Shown here: positions 29,000-39,756 of the stretch, piece after piece | How positions within the stretch are numbered: the first letter of the stretch is position 1 | Layout: each line of letters begins with the position of its first letter | DNA from: Microbulbifer sp. MI-G | Lineage (GTDB): Bacteria > Pseudomonadota > Gammaproteobacteria > Pseudomonadales > Cellvibrionaceae | Direction: 5' to 3' | Assembly (NCBI RefSeq): GCF_030440425.1 | Contig: NZ_CP098023.1 | Span: 434,001 to 498,000 of the forward strand | DNA: 64,000 bases | The notes under the pieces: generated by a model | The model's database searches: none | Told to the model about the DNA's origin: nothing | What the model saw: the letters and a program-made list of their open reading frames with translations, nothing else | Position numbers and translations under genes: made by a program

Positions 29000-30212
29000 G
29001 ATAGGCTTCCTTTACCTTGGCAATCGCCCCAATACGCGCCCGGTCCAGTGCCCGGCCCAGCTTCGCACCCTCGTAGCCCTGTGCAATCAGCGTGTCGGCG
29101 GTCACTGCGGCTGCCGCTTCGCGGGCGGCGCGCAGGAAGTGAGTCTGGGGATAGTCCCGGTGCTCGAGTCCCTGGCGGCCGCGGGCGTCTGCTTCACAGG
29201 CGCGCAGGAAGTTCTCAAACCGCTCGGGGCGTCGCAATGCATCCAGACTGCGCATCATTTTCATAATGGTCTGTGGGTGCAGCTCGAATGCCCTGTGGCA
29301 GTGCAAATGGTATGCGCAGACACCAATAGCCAGTGCGGTCATTTCCTTGGGCGTGCGCCAGCGTTCGCAGACGGCGCGTACCAGGGGTACGCCGGCAGAT
29401 TCGTGACCGTGATGACTGGGTAAAACCTCTTCCGGGGTTAAGCCCTTGCCCAGATCGTGCAGAAGGACCGCGAAACGCACAGGCAGCTCGGCGGGGGCGG
29501 TGCGCAGTGCCATCAATACATGCTCACCGGTATCTATCTCGGGGTGGTATACGGGGGGCTGAGGTACCCCGAACAGCTGCTCCAATTCGGGCAGAAGTAC
29601 CGCCAGGGCACCACACTCCCGCAGCACCCGGATAAAGATATCGGGGTCCGGTTCCGTGAGAGCACGGCTGACCTCCTTCCAGATTCTCTCTGCTACCAGA
29701 TATTCCACCTCACCGGCCTCCACCATCCGGCGCATCAGTGCCGCAGTCTCCGGTGCAACGGTAAAACCCAGATGGTGATAGCGTGCCGCGAAGCGTGCTA
29801 CGCGCAGGATGCGCAGAGGGTCTTCGGCAAAAGCTGGGGATACGTGGCGCAAGATACGGGCCTGCAGGTCTTGCCGGCCTCCGTAAGGGTCGATCAGTCT
29901 GCCGTCGCTGGATTCGGCAATCGCATTGATCGTCAGGTCACGGCGCAGCAGATCTTCTTCGAGGGTGATACTGGAGGCGGTATTGACAGAAAAACCGCCA
30001 TATCCATGTCCGCTTTTGCGCTCTGTGCGGGCAAGGGCATACTCGTCGCCTGTGTCGGGGTGCAGAAACACGGGAAAATCCCGCCCAACAGGTTTGAAGC
30101 CGCGTTCTAACATCTGCCGTTCATCGGCGCCCACAACCACCCAGTCGCGCTCATGTACAGGGCGGTGCAGCAGTTTGTCGCGCACTGCGCCGCCAACGAG
30201 ATAGATCCTCAA
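28992..30212 (-). CDS. cca: CCA tRNA nucleotidyltransferase with HD domain
   Basis: 406 aa multifunctional enzyme that adds or repairs the CCA end of tRNAs. TTG start at 30212 with GGAG eight bases upstream. Nucleotidyltransferase motifs: [12 protein letters not shown], the metal-binding ERDWVVVGA region, [13 protein letters not shown] and [16 protein letters not shown]. The C-terminal HD phosphohydrolase is intact ([17 protein letters not shown]), as in class II enzymes of gammaproteobacteria. Confidence 0.97.
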   Translation of the reverse strand: MRIYLVGGAVRDKLLHRPVHERDWVVVGADERQMLERGFKPVGRDFPVFLHPDTGDEYALARTERKSGHGYGGFSVNTASSITLEEDLLRRDLTINAIAESSDGRLIDPYGGRQDLQARILRHVSPAFAEDPLRILRVARFAARYHHLGFTVAPETAALMRRMVEAGEVEYLVAERIWKEVSRALTEPDPDIFIRVLRECGALAVLLPELEQLFGVPQPPVYHPEIDTGEHVLMALRTAPAELPVRFAVLLHDLGKGLTPEEVLPSHHGHESAGVPLVRAVCERWRTPKEMTALAIGVCAYHLHCHRAFELHPQTIMKMMRSLDALRRPERFENFLRACEADARGRQGLEHRDYPQTHFLRAAREAAAAVTADTLIAQGYEGAKLGRALDRARIGAIAKVKEAYRA

Positions 30213-30351
30213 TGGGATAGCTCCAAAGCTGGGGAAAGCGGTTGCCCGACAGGGGGTTGCACTACCATAAATCCATTGCTTCCGACGCCGTTCAATCTCC
30301 AGAATGAGGGACAGGATGACAGGGCGAAAAAGTCTGGGATATTGGCAAGAT

Positions 30352-30382
30352 AAAAAAAAGGCCCCGAAAAAACAAGGGGGCC
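30352..30382 (-). terminator. Strong rho-independent terminator
   Basis: On the minus strand GGCCCC pairs with GGGGCC and is followed by eight T residues (30352-30359). No protein gene ends at it; it closes the candidate small RNA starting near 30473. Confidence 0.85.
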
Positions 30383-30473
30383 CAGGGTCTTAGGGTATTC
30401 GCATTGGCAATGCGTGCGACTGCCAAAGAGTGCGTGTCGACGATCCGGCGCAGGGATTGGTTGATGCCAATTT
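30352..30473 (-). ncRNA. Candidate small RNA or leader RNA upstream of cca
   Basis: About 120 nt bounded by a sigma-70 promoter (-35 TTGACA 30502-30507, -10 TAATAT 30480-30485, 16-bp spacing) and the terminator at 30352-30382. Predicted internal hairpins are TTGG/CCAA near the 5' end and GCATT/AATGC in the middle. No convincing coding sequence with a ribosome site was found. It does not match any RNA family I know (4.5S, 6S, tmRNA and RNase P rejected by eye). It may be a free sRNA or an attenuated leader for cca, which starts 140 bp further on. Confidence 0.5.
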
Positions 30474-30479
30474 GTGACC

Positions 30480-30507
30480 ATATTAACAAAGCTGTCTTAC
30501 CTGTCAA
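30480..30507 (-). promoter_or_regulatory. Sigma-70 promoter of the candidate small RNA
   Basis: Perfect -35 TTGACA at 30502-30507 and -10 TAATAT at 30480-30485 on the minus strand, spaced 16 bp. Transcription should start near 30473. Confidence 0.65.
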
Positions 30508-30724
30508 CTGTACCTTATAGTATTTTTTGAGGGGGTTGTTGTGCCGTTCGTTAATAAGTTGCATGGACCGAATTTCGGGCTGGCTATACAGCATTGAACA
30601 GCATAATTTAAAGGGGCGATTACACTGGGCAGGATAATTTCGCGCCAGGCTCTGGGGGATGGAGTTTTGTTGCGGGAAGTTGACTTGACCATCAGAGATC
30701 GCAGTTGTTGGGGAGACTAAAAAT

Positions 30725-31297
30725 ATGAGTGAAATACATGTGCTAACGACCGGGGAAGCGGCCAGGTATTGCGGTGTAAACTTCCGAACGGTCATCCGCT
30801 GGATAGAGCGGGGACAACTCAAGGCTTACAAGTTACCTGGTCGTGGTGACCATCGCATTTGTGTAGAGGATTTTGTGGGTTTTTTGCGCGATAACGCCAT
30901 GCCGGTACCGAATAATCTGGCCGTACCCAGCCGCAAGGTGTTGCTGCTGACCACGGATTCGGATCTGACTTCTGTGGGATGCCAGACATTGGAAAACATC
31001 GGCTGTGAAACAGAGGTGACAGGCGACAGTTTCTCTGCCGGTATTTTGTTGGCCCATATCAAGCCTGTTCTGTTGGTGATCGATGCAAATTTAGTGGGTG
31101 ACGGTGGTTTCCAGATACTTGATTACCTGAGATCCCGTAGCGAGTATGCCAACCTGCGTATTCTCGTTGCCCCCTCTGGAGATGATCGTGACACAACCCG
31201 CTGGCTGGATGCCGGTGCCGATGCATTATTGAGCCAGCGGGAGGAACGTGGCGAGTTGGCAGCAAAGGCCAAATTGTTGCTGGAAGCCGAAGGTTAA
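30725..31297 (+). CDS. Excisionase/MerR-like HTH protein fused to a pseudo-receiver domain
   Basis: 190 aa. The first 60 residues form a BldC/excisionase-type helix-turn-helix (LTTGEAARYCGVNFRTVIRW, RGDHRICVEDFVGFL). Residues about 70-188 have a receiver fold (VLLLTTDSDLTSVGCQTLEN, LLVIDANLVGDGGFQILDYL). The phospho-acceptor Asp of VIDANL is kept, but the acidic pocket is reduced to TDSD and the usual Lys is Gln in GADALLSQ, so phosphotransfer is doubtful. GGGGAG precedes the ATG. It probably regulates transcription; targets unknown. Confidence 0.85.
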   Translation: MSEIHVLTTGEAARYCGVNFRTVIRWIERGQLKAYKLPGRGDHRICVEDFVGFLRDNAMPVPNNLAVPSRKVLLLTTDSDLTSVGCQTLENIGCETEVTGDSFSAGILLAHIKPVLLVIDANLVGDGGFQILDYLRSRSEYANLRILVAPSGDDRDTTRWLDAGADALLSQREERGELAAKAKLLLEAEG

Positions 31298-31377
31298 TCC
31301 GCCGATATACACTGGGGAGCGATCCGCAGGCAGTATCTCCCCTGTCGGGCGGCGCTGAATGGTTGGCGCATTGACAT

Positions 31378-32967
31378 TCAGATGGGCTTCGGGATTAACA
31401 TGGGCTCCTCTTCCCGCTCCTGGCGGTCGCGGCCTTGCTCAGGGCAGTGGTAGCTGGCTGTGACTTCCTTGCCATTGAGACTGTTGAGATGCACATCAAA
31501 ACCCCAGAGCCGGTGTAGGTGTTTCAGTACCTCCGCGGTGTCTTTGCCCAGAGGTCGGCGCCGGTACTGAGTGTGATGCAGAGTCAGGGAACGATCCCCG
31601 CGGGTGTCCACCGCATAAACCTGAATATTGGGCTCGCGGTTGCCGAGGTTGTATTGGCCTGCCAGGTTTTCTCTCAGCTGTTGGTAACCGCGCTCATCGT
31701 GAATGGCGCTGACAACAATGTCTTTCTCTTTGTCGTTGTCGCTGATACAGAAGAGTTTCATATCGCGCATGACTTTTGGCGAGAGAAACTGCAAGATAAA
31801 ACTCTCGTCTTTGAAATCGCGCATGGCGAATTGGAGTGTTTCCCGCCAATTGCTCCCGGCGATATCCGGAAACCAGCGGCGGTCTTCTTCTGTCGGATTC
31901 TCACAGACGCGTTTTAAATCAGTGAAAATACTGAAACCTAACGTGTAGGGGTTAATGCCGCTATAACGGGGGTTATCAAAGCCCGGCTGGTAGATCACAT
32001 TGGTGTGGCTTTGCAGAAATTCCATCATAAAGCCTTCGGTGACCCGACCACGGCGGTAGAGTTCGGTCAGCAGAGTGTAGTGCCAGAAGGTGGCCCAGCC
32101 TTCATTCATGACCTGTGTCTGGCGCTGGGGATAAAAGTACTGCGCGAGTTTGCGCACGATACGCACCAGTTCCCGCTGCCAGTTTTCCAGTAATGGGGCG
32201 TTTTTTTCAACAAAATAGAGGATGTTTTCCTGGGGCTCATCGGGAAAACGTTTCTTCTTGGTAGTCTCCGAACCTTCGCCCAGTTTGGGAATGGTTCGCC
32301 ACAAATCATTGAGCTGCCGCTGGCGGTATTCCTCCCGCTCCTGCTGCTGGCGCTCTTCTTCAACGGCCGAGATGGGATAGGGTCTTTTGTAGCGATCGAC
32401 CCCGTAGTTCATCAGGGCATGACAGGAATCCAGGATTCCTTCTACTTTATCCAGGCCATAACGCTCCTCACAGCGGGAGATGTAGTTCTTGGCGAAAATC
32501 AAATAATCGATAATACTGCTGGCATCGGTCCAGGTGCGAAAAAGATAGTTGCCCTTGAAGAAAGAATTATGCCCATAGGCGGCATGGGCGATAACCAACG
32601 CCTGCATCGTCATGGTGTTTTCCTCCATGAGATAGGCGATGCAGGGGTTGGCATTGATCACTATTTCGTAGGCCAGTCCCATCAGGCCACGCTGGTAGCT
32701 GTTTTCGACGCTGATGAACTGTTTGCCGTAGGACCAGTGGTGATACCCTACCGGCATTCCAACCGAGGAATAGGCATCCATCATCTGTTCCGAACTGATC
32801 ACTTCAATCTGGTTGGGGTAAGTATCGAGGCCAAACTCTTCCGCCAGTTCGCCAATGGCGCGATCATAGTGTTGGATCAATTCGAAAGTCCACTCGGAGG
32901 TGGTGGAGATGGGGCCTTGTGAATCGGCTTTTGGTGCGTCGCTGCTGCTGGCATAGGTGTCTAGCAT
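31378..32967 (-). CDS. SpoVR/YcgB family protein
   Basis: 529 aa from ATG 32965-32967 (MLDTYASSS). The conserved SpoVR core is complete: [60 protein letters not shown] and [20 protein letters not shown]. Function is not established; in enterics and pseudomonads it is co-expressed with yeaG and yeaH under nutrient stress. Overlap of seven bases with the upstream yeaH-type gene shows tight coupling. Confidence 0.93.
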   Translation of the reverse strand: MLDTYASSSDAPKADSQGPISTTSEWTFELIQHYDRAIGELAEEFGLDTYPNQIEVISSEQMMDAYSSVGMPVGYHHWSYGKQFISVENSYQRGLMGLAYEIVINANPCIAYLMEENTMTMQALVIAHAAYGHNSFFKGNYLFRTWTDASSIIDYLIFAKNYISRCEERYGLDKVEGILDSCHALMNYGVDRYKRPYPISAVEEERQQQEREEYRQRQLNDLWRTIPKLGEGSETTKKKRFPDEPQENILYFVEKNAPLLENWQRELVRIVRKLAQYFYPQRQTQVMNEGWATFWHYTLLTELYRRGRVTEGFMMEFLQSHTNVIYQPGFDNPRYSGINPYTLGFSIFTDLKRVCENPTEEDRRWFPDIAGSNWRETLQFAMRDFKDESFILQFLSPKVMRDMKLFCISDNDKEKDIVVSAIHDERGYQQLRENLAGQYNLGNREPNIQVYAVDTRGDRSLTLHHTQYRRRPLGKDTAEVLKHLHRLWGFDVHLNSLNGKEVTASYHCPEQGRDRQEREEEPMLIPKPI

Positions 32968-34241
32968 CGGGCTGTTCCCTTCTGGCCAAACAGTTGCCGG
33001 AAGACCGGGTAAATATCCTGCACCCCGACAATCTGTTCCATAGCAAAGTGGTTTGGAAACAGCGCGCGCACACTTTCGTACTCGTCCCACAGGGCCTGGT
33101 GATCGCGCGGGGTGATTTCTACATAGGAGTAGTACTGCATGTGGGGCATGATGTCGTCGATCAGGATTTTGTGGCAGGTGCTGGAATCATCATTCCAATT
33201 GTCTCCGTCGGACGCTTGGGCACCATAGATATTCCATTCACTGTCGGGGTAGCGATCATGCATAATCCGGCGCATCAACTTGAGTGCGCTGGAAACGATG
33301 GTACCCCCGGTTTCACGAGAGTAGAAAAATTCCTCTTCATCTACCTCCTTGGCACTGGTGTGGTGGCGGATAAAAACGACTTCGGTATATTCGTAGCTGC
33401 GCTGGAGAAACAGGTAGAGGAGCAGGAAGAAGCGCTTGGCCATGTCCTTGGTGGCCTGATTCATGGAGCCGGATACATCCATCAAACAGAACATCACTGC
33501 GCGGGAGCGGGGCTTTGGCTGACGAATCAGCAGATTATATTTCAGGTCAAAATCATCCAGGAAGGGGACGCGGCCAATGCGATTGCGCAGTTCTAAGATG
33601 TGACTTTTTAACGTGTCAATTTGCCGTTGGTCGCGCAGTGTGGAGTCTTTGTTTTCCTCTTGTGCAAGGGTTGTTTCCAATTCGCGGAGCTTGCGCCGTT
33701 TGTTGCTGGTCAGGGCGATTCGGCGCGCGTGGGCCGCTCTGAGGGAGCGGATCACATTCAGGCGGCCCGGGGTACCCTCGTTGCTGATGCCGGCGCGAAT
33801 GACCCGAAAGGCTTCGTTACCGGCCAGTTGCTGCTTGACCATATTGGGCAGCTGCAGTCCCTCGAACATAAAGTCGAGGAATTCCTCCTGGGAGATCTGG
33901 AAAACAAAATCGTCGACGCCCTCACCGCTGTCGCTGGCGCTACTGCCACTGTCCCCGCCGCTTTGTTTCTGGCGTGGAATTCTATCGCCGGTCGTGAACT
34001 CCCTGTTTCCCGGCAGAATGTGTTCGACATGCCCGCCGGTGCCATGGGAAAACAGGGGCTCGTTGATATCACGGGTGGGGATGCTGATTCGCTCACCCTT
34101 GTTCATGTCCATGATTGAACGGCTGTTCATGGCATCGCCAACCGCTTTTTTAATATGGGCCTTGTAACGCCTGAGAAAACGCTGGCGATTCACTGTGCTC
34201 TTCTTTTTCCCATTCAAGCGGCGGTCGATGATGTAACTCAT
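32961..34241 (-). CDS. yeaH: YeaH/YhbH (DUF444) von Willebrand-type protein
   Basis: 426 aa. The N-terminus is basic ([20 protein letters not shown]). The C-terminal vWA-like domain has the metal-site motif [13 protein letters not shown] and [15 protein letters not shown]. An acidic Ser/Gly-rich linker near 90-108 connects the halves. Always found with prkA and spoVR in this group and likely a partner of the PrkA kinase. Confidence 0.94.
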   Translation of the reverse strand: MSYIIDRRLNGKKKSTVNRQRFLRRYKAHIKKAVGDAMNSRSIMDMNKGERISIPTRDINEPLFSHGTGGHVEHILPGNREFTTGDRIPRQKQSGGDSGSSASDSGEGVDDFVFQISQEEFLDFMFEGLQLPNMVKQQLAGNEAFRVIRAGISNEGTPGRLNVIRSLRAAHARRIALTSNKRRKLRELETTLAQEENKDSTLRDQRQIDTLKSHILELRNRIGRVPFLDDFDLKYNLLIRQPKPRSRAVMFCLMDVSGSMNQATKDMAKRFFLLLYLFLQRSYEYTEVVFIRHHTSAKEVDEEEFFYSRETGGTIVSSALKLMRRIMHDRYPDSEWNIYGAQASDGDNWNDDSSTCHKILIDDIMPHMQYYSYVEITPRDHQALWDEYESVRALFPNHFAMEQIVGVQDIYPVFRQLFGQKGTARC

Positions 34242-34510
34242 ATTGCTGTCCTGCCCCTGAACAAACTCAATCGGTGCTGCTTGTCATACAAGTCTTTACA
34301 GCTGGAGCGAGAGGGGAGAGTGCAAATCCCCGTGCCTGCAAACCGGCAATCAGGCAGGTTTCACCTGAACGGAATGAATGGCTGTGAAATACTCTCCCAA
34401 TAGAGTGAGACTGCCTGGATGTCAATTCCTTGTGCCGGTGGGTGATTGAGGAGGGCAGCGTTCTGCATTGCAGTAACCCATAGACTGCCTCTTTCCTGCA
34501 AGCGGGAAAA

Positions 34511-36433
34511 TTACTGTGACTTCCGTACACGGAGATACCATTCAGACAGCAGGCGAACCTGTTTCTCGGTGTAGCCGCGCTCTACCATGCGCGCCACAAA
34601 GTCCGCATGCTTGCGTTTGTCGTCAGCGGATGCCTTGGTGTTAAAGGAGATAACCGGAAGAAGATCCTCGGTATTCGAGAACATTTTCTTTTCAATTACG
34701 GCGCGCAGTTTTTCGTAGGATCTCCAATCCGGGTTTTTACCCTGATTATTGGCCCTGGCCCGCAGCACGAAATTAACAATCTCATTGCGAAAGTCTTTCG
34801 GGTTGGAAATGCCGGCGGGTTTCTCGGTCTTTTCCAATTCTTCATTGAGCGCGCCCCGATCCAGTATCTCACCGGTTTCTGGATCCCGGTACTCCTGGTC
34901 CTGTATCCAGAAATCGGCATAAGTGACATAGCGGTCGAAGAGGTTCTGGCCGTATTCTGCATAGGATTCCAGATAGGCGGTCTGGATTTCCTTGCCGATA
35001 AATTCCACATATCTGGGTGCCAGATATTCTTTGATAAAACCCAGATAGGTTTCCTGTATTTCCGGTTGAAACTGCTCTTGTTCTATTTGTTGTTCCAGTA
35101 CATACAAAAGATGAACCGGGTTGGCAGCTACTTCTGTTGCATCAAAATTGAAAACTTTGGAGAGTATCTTAAATGCAAAGCGTGTAGACAGGCCCGTCAT
35201 ACCTTCATCGACGCCGGCATTGTCCCGGTACTCCTGTATCGTCTTTGCCTTGGGGTCGGTATCCTTAAGATTTTCCCCATCATAAATGCGCATTTTTGAA
35301 TAGAGGCTGGAATTTTCCGGAGCCTTGATCCTGGACAATACAGAGAACTGTGCCAGCATGCGCAAAGTATCCGGTGCGCAGGATGCCTTTGAGAGGGAGC
35401 TGTTTTCCAGTAACTTCCGATAGATCCTGATTTCCTCCTGGACACGTACACAGTAGGGTACCTTGACAATATAAATACGATCGAGGAATGCCTCATTGTT
35501 GCGATTGTTGCGAAAGCTCTGCCACTCCGATTCGTTGGAGTGCGCAAGTACCGTGCCGTTAAATGGTATTGAACCAAGTCCCTCTGTACTGTTGTAATTG
35601 CCCTCTTGGGTGGCTGTCAATAGTGGATGCAGCACCTTGATAGGAGCTTTAAACATTTCCACGAATTCCATCAACCCTTGATTTGCACGACACAGACTGC
35701 CGGAAAAACTGTAGGCATCGGGATCGTTTTGCGGGAATTCTTCCAGTTTTCGAATATCTATCTTGCCAACCAGGGAGGAAATATCCTGATTGTTTTCATC
35801 GCCGGGTTCCGTCTTGGAGATCGCTATCTGATCGAGGATGGAGGGATGAACCTTCACTACACGGAACTTGCTGATGTCCCCGTTGAATTCGTGTAGCCGC
35901 TTGACCGCCCAGGGTGACATGATGGTATTGACATAGCGCCTGGCAATGCCGTAGTCCTCCTCCAGAATGCGTCCATCCTCCCCCGGTGAAAAAAGGCTCA
36001 AGGGTGATTCGAAAACAGGTGAGCCCTTAATTGCGTAAATCGGCACTTGTTCCATGAGTGCCTTGAGGCGTTCGGCCAGAGAGGATTTGCCGCCACCTAC
36101 CGGGCCCAACAGGTACAGAATTTGCTTTTTCTCCTCCAACCCCTGGGCGGCATGTCGAAAGAAGGAGACGATTTGTTCAATCGCCTCTTCCATACCGAAG
36201 AATCCGCTAAAGGCCTTGTAGCGCTTGATTACCTTGTTACAGAATATTCTGGACAGGCGGGGATCGTGAGAGGTGTCGATCAGTTCTGCATCGCCGATCG
36301 CCATGAGCATTCTCTCGGCGGGGGAGGCGTAGGCGCCGCGATCCGTTTTACATAGCTCCAGGTATTCCTGAATACTGAGTTCTTCGTTCTGGATAGACTC
36401 GTATCTCTCCAGATAGTGGTTGAAAATTGTCAC
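34511..36433 (-). CDS. yeaG: PrkA-type serine protein kinase (YeaG)
   Basis: 640 aa AAA+-like kinase. GTG start with GGGAGG eight bases upstream. Walker A is GPVGGGKSSLAERL; the AAA part extends to about residue 370 and the C-terminal PrkA kinase domain (RDNAGVDEGMTGLSTRFAFK onward) to the end. In E. coli yeaG-yeaH respond to nitrogen starvation and stationary phase. The 269-bp gap to yeaH at 34242-34510 holds no gene that I can see. First gene of the yeaG-yeaH-spoVR operon. Confidence 0.95.
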   Translation of the reverse strand: MTIFNHYLERYESIQNEELSIQEYLELCKTDRGAYASPAERMLMAIGDAELIDTSHDPRLSRIFCNKVIKRYKAFSGFFGMEEAIEQIVSFFRHAAQGLEEKKQILYLLGPVGGGKSSLAERLKALMEQVPIYAIKGSPVFESPLSLFSPGEDGRILEEDYGIARRYVNTIMSPWAVKRLHEFNGDISKFRVVKVHPSILDQIAISKTEPGDENNQDISSLVGKIDIRKLEEFPQNDPDAYSFSGSLCRANQGLMEFVEMFKAPIKVLHPLLTATQEGNYNSTEGLGSIPFNGTVLAHSNESEWQSFRNNRNNEAFLDRIYIVKVPYCVRVQEEIRIYRKLLENSSLSKASCAPDTLRMLAQFSVLSRIKAPENSSLYSKMRIYDGENLKDTDPKAKTIQEYRDNAGVDEGMTGLSTRFAFKILSKVFNFDATEVAANPVHLLYVLEQQIEQEQFQPEIQETYLGFIKEYLAPRYVEFIGKEIQTAYLESYAEYGQNLFDRYVTYADFWIQDQEYRDPETGEILDRGALNEELEKTEKPAGISNPKDFRNEIVNFVLRARANNQGKNPDWRSYEKLRAVIEKKMFSNTEDLLPVISFNTKASADDKRKHADFVARMVERGYTEKQVRLLSEWYLRVRKSQ

Positions 36434-36882
36434 GATATTTACCTCCCTGTAGTGTACCGGGAAACACCGTATCCGGCTTATCGTTCGGAATCAGTGCACC
36501 GGTTACTCCGTGGCAGCGCGACCTGTCCATCCGGGGCGATCTGTATGGATGGCTGTAGCACACTTTTTGCCTTCGCGGAGGTGTATTTGGCGTGAAACTC
36601 GGTTAAAATCACCGCCCTTCGCAACAACTGCATGTTACCTGTACGGCAAGGGCCGGCATCGACCCACGGTATCTCCCGTGCCGTGTTGTTCACCCTGTGA
36701 TCAGTGTGTTGGGGTGACCAGGTTTCCTCTTTGCTACAGAATGTTAAATAACCCCTGCTTTTCCAGCATAGCTTTCCGTCTTATTGCGATACTGGAATAG
36801 CATCTTTATAGGTTGAAAATAGCGGCATTTTACCTTTTGCCGTCTGCTTTTTGGCCGGATAAACAAATTTGAGCGTGTCATT

Positions 36883-37911
36883 ATGGCAATTCTGGTGACT
36901 GGCGGAGCGGGTTATATTGGTAGCCATACCTGTATTGAATTACTGAATGCAGGTTTTCAGCCGGTTGTGGTGGACAATTTGTCCAACAGCTGTGAAGAGT
37001 CCCTGCGCCGGGTGGCTTCTATCACTGGCAGGACGGTGCCTTTTTACCCCCTGGATATCGGCGATCAAGAGGGATTACGCCGGGTCTTTTGTGAATATGA
37101 AATTGCTGCGGTGATGCATTTTGCCGGACTGAAAGCTGTCGGTGAATCTGTTACCAAACCCCTGAGTTACTATCAAACCAACCTGGCCGGTGCGCTGGTC
37201 CTGATTAAGTTGATGGAAGAATTCGGCGTAAACCGCCTGGTCTTCAGCTCCTCGGCTACCGTGTACGGTGATCCAGTGACTGTGCCGATCCGGGAGGATT
37301 TTCCTACCGGGGCCACCAATCCCTATGGAGCCAGCAAGCTGATGGTGGAGGGTATACTTCGGGATATCTGCGCTGCACCTGAAAGTCACTGGAAGGTGAG
37401 CCTGCTGCGCTATTTTAATCCCATCGGCGCCCATAAAAGTGGCATGATTGGTGAAGATCCACGGGGCATCCCCAACAATTTATTGCCTTATGTGTCTCAG
37501 GTGGCAGTCGGTCGTCGCCCCTATCTGCGGATATTTGGCAATGATTACGATACGGCAGATGGCACTGGCGTGAGAGATTATATCCATGTGGTCGACTTGG
37601 TTCGCGGCCATCTGGCTGCACTGAAACTGCTGCTACAGAAGACAGGAAACGCCGTCTGCTATACCCATAACCTTGGGACGGGCCGCGGGTGTTCAGTACT
37701 GGAAGTTGTACGTGCATTTGAAGTTGCAAGTGGCAGGGAGGTTCCCTTTACCATTGTACCGCGCAGGCCCGGAGATATCGCACAGTGCTACGCTGATCCA
37801 GCCCTGGCCGAGAGGGAACTGGGGTGGAAAGCCGAGTATGGTTTGCAGAGAATGGTTGAGGACGCCTGGCGCTGGCAATTCCGGAATCCGCACGGCTACA
37901 CCACCGAGTGA
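36883..37911 (+). CDS. galE: UDP-glucose 4-epimerase
   Basis: 342 aa extended SDR that interconverts UDP-glucose and UDP-galactose. The NAD motif is [17 protein letters not shown], the catalytic Ser region is [10 protein letters not shown] and the catalytic YGASK (Tyr-x-x-x-Lys) follows; [20 protein letters not shown] and [12 protein letters not shown] are also typical. Stand-alone gene; no neighbouring Leloir or polysaccharide genes. Its upstream gap 36434-36882 shows no gene, only promoter DNA for galE and yeaG. Confidence 0.96.
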   Translation: MAILVTGGAGYIGSHTCIELLNAGFQPVVVDNLSNSCEESLRRVASITGRTVPFYPLDIGDQEGLRRVFCEYEIAAVMHFAGLKAVGESVTKPLSYYQTNLAGALVLIKLMEEFGVNRLVFSSSATVYGDPVTVPIREDFPTGATNPYGASKLMVEGILRDICAAPESHWKVSLLRYFNPIGAHKSGMIGEDPRGIPNNLLPYVSQVAVGRRPYLRIFGNDYDTADGTGVRDYIHVVDLVRGHLAALKLLLQKTGNAVCYTHNLGTGRGCSVLEVVRAFEVASGREVPFTIVPRRPGDIAQCYADPALAERELGWKAEYGLQRMVEDAWRWQFRNPHGYTTE

Positions 37912-38199
37912 ACTCGATAATCACCTGTTGGGGAGTAGTTGGATGGAGAGTCCACTGATGCCTGTTTTTCTGCTCACATTTCCGGGGAATGCTATTTTTT
38001 CGGCAAGTAATCAAACCTCAGCCCGATGAACTTGAGCCGGAGAGTCGTTGTCATTGGTACCTGTGATTAAATCCGTCCGGTGCAATTGTGCTAGTATTTT
38101 CCGGGGACCATCCAATCAGTCCTGAAACACCGCTTTGGTTACCAAAAAAATAATCCAAGCGGTTGGGGAATTTCAGCCAAAACAAGCACAACAATTACT

Positions 38200-39711
38200 A
38201 TGAATACGTCCATCCCTCCCAGACTCCCCCTCTTTATTAACGGTGAATGGATACAATCCAAGAGCGACCATTGGCTGGATGTAACCAATCCCGCCACCGG
38301 GGAGGTCCTGACCCAGGTGCCCTGTGCTTCCCACGAAGAGCTGCAAAACGCCGTCACCTCTGCCCGGGATGCATTTTTAACATGGCGGGACACACCCATA
38401 CCTACCCGCGCGCGCGTCATGCTCAAATATCAGGCCCTCCTCAAGGAGCACCAGCAAAGCCTGGCGGAAATTCTCTGCGAGGAGACCGGCAAGACTATTG
38501 AAGATGCCAAAGGTGACATCTGGCGCGGTATTGAGGTTGTAGAGCAGGCGGCGAATGTCGCCAGCCTGATGATGGGGGAAACGGTGGAAAACGTCGCCAA
38601 TGCCGTCGACTGTTACTCCTACCTGCAGCCGCTGGGTGTATGTGCCGGCATCACGCCATTTAACTTTCCCGCAATGATTCCGCTGTGGATGTTTCCCATG
38701 GCCATTGCCTGTGGCAATAGTTTTGTCCTCAAACCATCGGAGCAGGACCCGGTCACGCCTTGCAGGCTTGCAGCACTGTTTGAAGAGACGGGGGCGCCCA
38801 AAGGACTATTGCAGGTGGTGCATGGCGGTGGAGAACAGGTGGATTTCCTGCTCAAGGCACCGGATATCCGGGCAATTTCCTTTGTGGGATCGGTCCCCGT
38901 AGCCCGGCATATTTATCAGACCGGTACCGAGTACCTAAAGCGGGTACAGGCATTTGCCGGCGCCAAGAACCATATGGTGGTGATGCCCGATGCCAACAGG
39001 AGCGCTGCAATCCACCATCTAGTTGGCTCTTCGGTTGGTGCGGCGGGGCAGCGCTGTATGGCGATATCCGTAGCCGTTTTGGTTGGTGAGGCACAGCAGT
39101 GGAAAAGTGAAATCCGCGATAGTATGGCCAAGGTGCAGCCCGGTCACTGGAAGAACCCGCAATCTGACTACGGACCAATGATTTCCGCCGCGGCGCGGGA
39201 GCGGGTACTGGAATATATCGCCAGGGGCAAGGCAGAGGGCGCCGATTGTATGTTGGACGGCTCCGTTGTATCCATGGATGGATATCCCGATGGCAACTGG
39301 GTGGGACCGACTCTGTTCGCCGATGTCACTCCGGAGATGTCCATTTACACCGACGAAATCTTCGGCCCCGTTCTATGTCTTGTCAACGCGGATACTTTGG
39401 AGGATGCGATTCACCTCGTAAATCAATGCCCCTATGGCAATGGCACATCCATATTTACCGCCAGTGGCGCCGCCGCGCGCAAGTACCAGCATGAAATTTT
39501 GGTGGGCCAAGTGGGGATTAATGTACCTATTCCGGTGCCCTTGCCATTTTTCAGCTTCACTGGCTGGCGCGCTTCCTTTTATGGCGACCTGCATGCCTAC
39601 GGCAAGCAGGCAGTGCGCTTTTACACAGAAACCAAGACAGTAACGGCGCGCTGGTTTGATTCAGATATCGAACATGCACAGCACGCGAACATGACAATAA
39701 ACCTCAAATAG
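38200..39711 (+). CDS. mmsA: Methylmalonate-semialdehyde dehydrogenase (CoA-acylating)
   Basis: 503 aa ALDH-superfamily enzyme of valine and pyrimidine catabolism that forms propionyl-CoA from methylmalonate semialdehyde. Seen: [55 protein letters not shown], the catalytic Cys in [14 protein letters not shown] and [21 protein letters not shown] [19 protein letters not shown] typical of MmsA. mmsB follows 45 bp later. Confidence 0.95.
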   Translation: MNTSIPPRLPLFINGEWIQSKSDHWLDVTNPATGEVLTQVPCASHEELQNAVTSARDAFLTWRDTPIPTRARVMLKYQALLKEHQQSLAEILCEETGKTIEDAKGDIWRGIEVVEQAANVASLMMGETVENVANAVDCYSYLQPLGVCAGITPFNFPAMIPLWMFPMAIACGNSFVLKPSEQDPVTPCRLAALFEETGAPKGLLQVVHGGGEQVDFLLKAPDIRAISFVGSVPVARHIYQTGTEYLKRVQAFAGAKNHMVVMPDANRSAAIHHLVGSSVGAAGQRCMAISVAVLVGEAQQWKSEIRDSMAKVQPGHWKNPQSDYGPMISAAARERVLEYIARGKAEGADCMLDGSVVSMDGYPDGNWVGPTLFADVTPEMSIYTDEIFGPVLCLVNADTLEDAIHLVNQCPYGNGTSIFTASGAAARKYQHEILVGQVGINVPIPVPLPFFSFTGWRASFYGDLHAYGKQAVRFYTETKTVTARWFDSDIEHAQHANMTINLK

Positions 39712-39756
39712 TCACCTGCCGGGAAGCCAACCGGGCACTGACATTCGGAGAGTGCA

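Noticed and set aside
30352..30473. The candidate RNA as 4.5S RNA, 6S RNA or a peptide leader
   Set aside because: The conserved GGAAGCAGCC loop of 4.5S is absent, the 6S bubble is not formed, and the only ATG near the promoter lies upstream of the expected start site.
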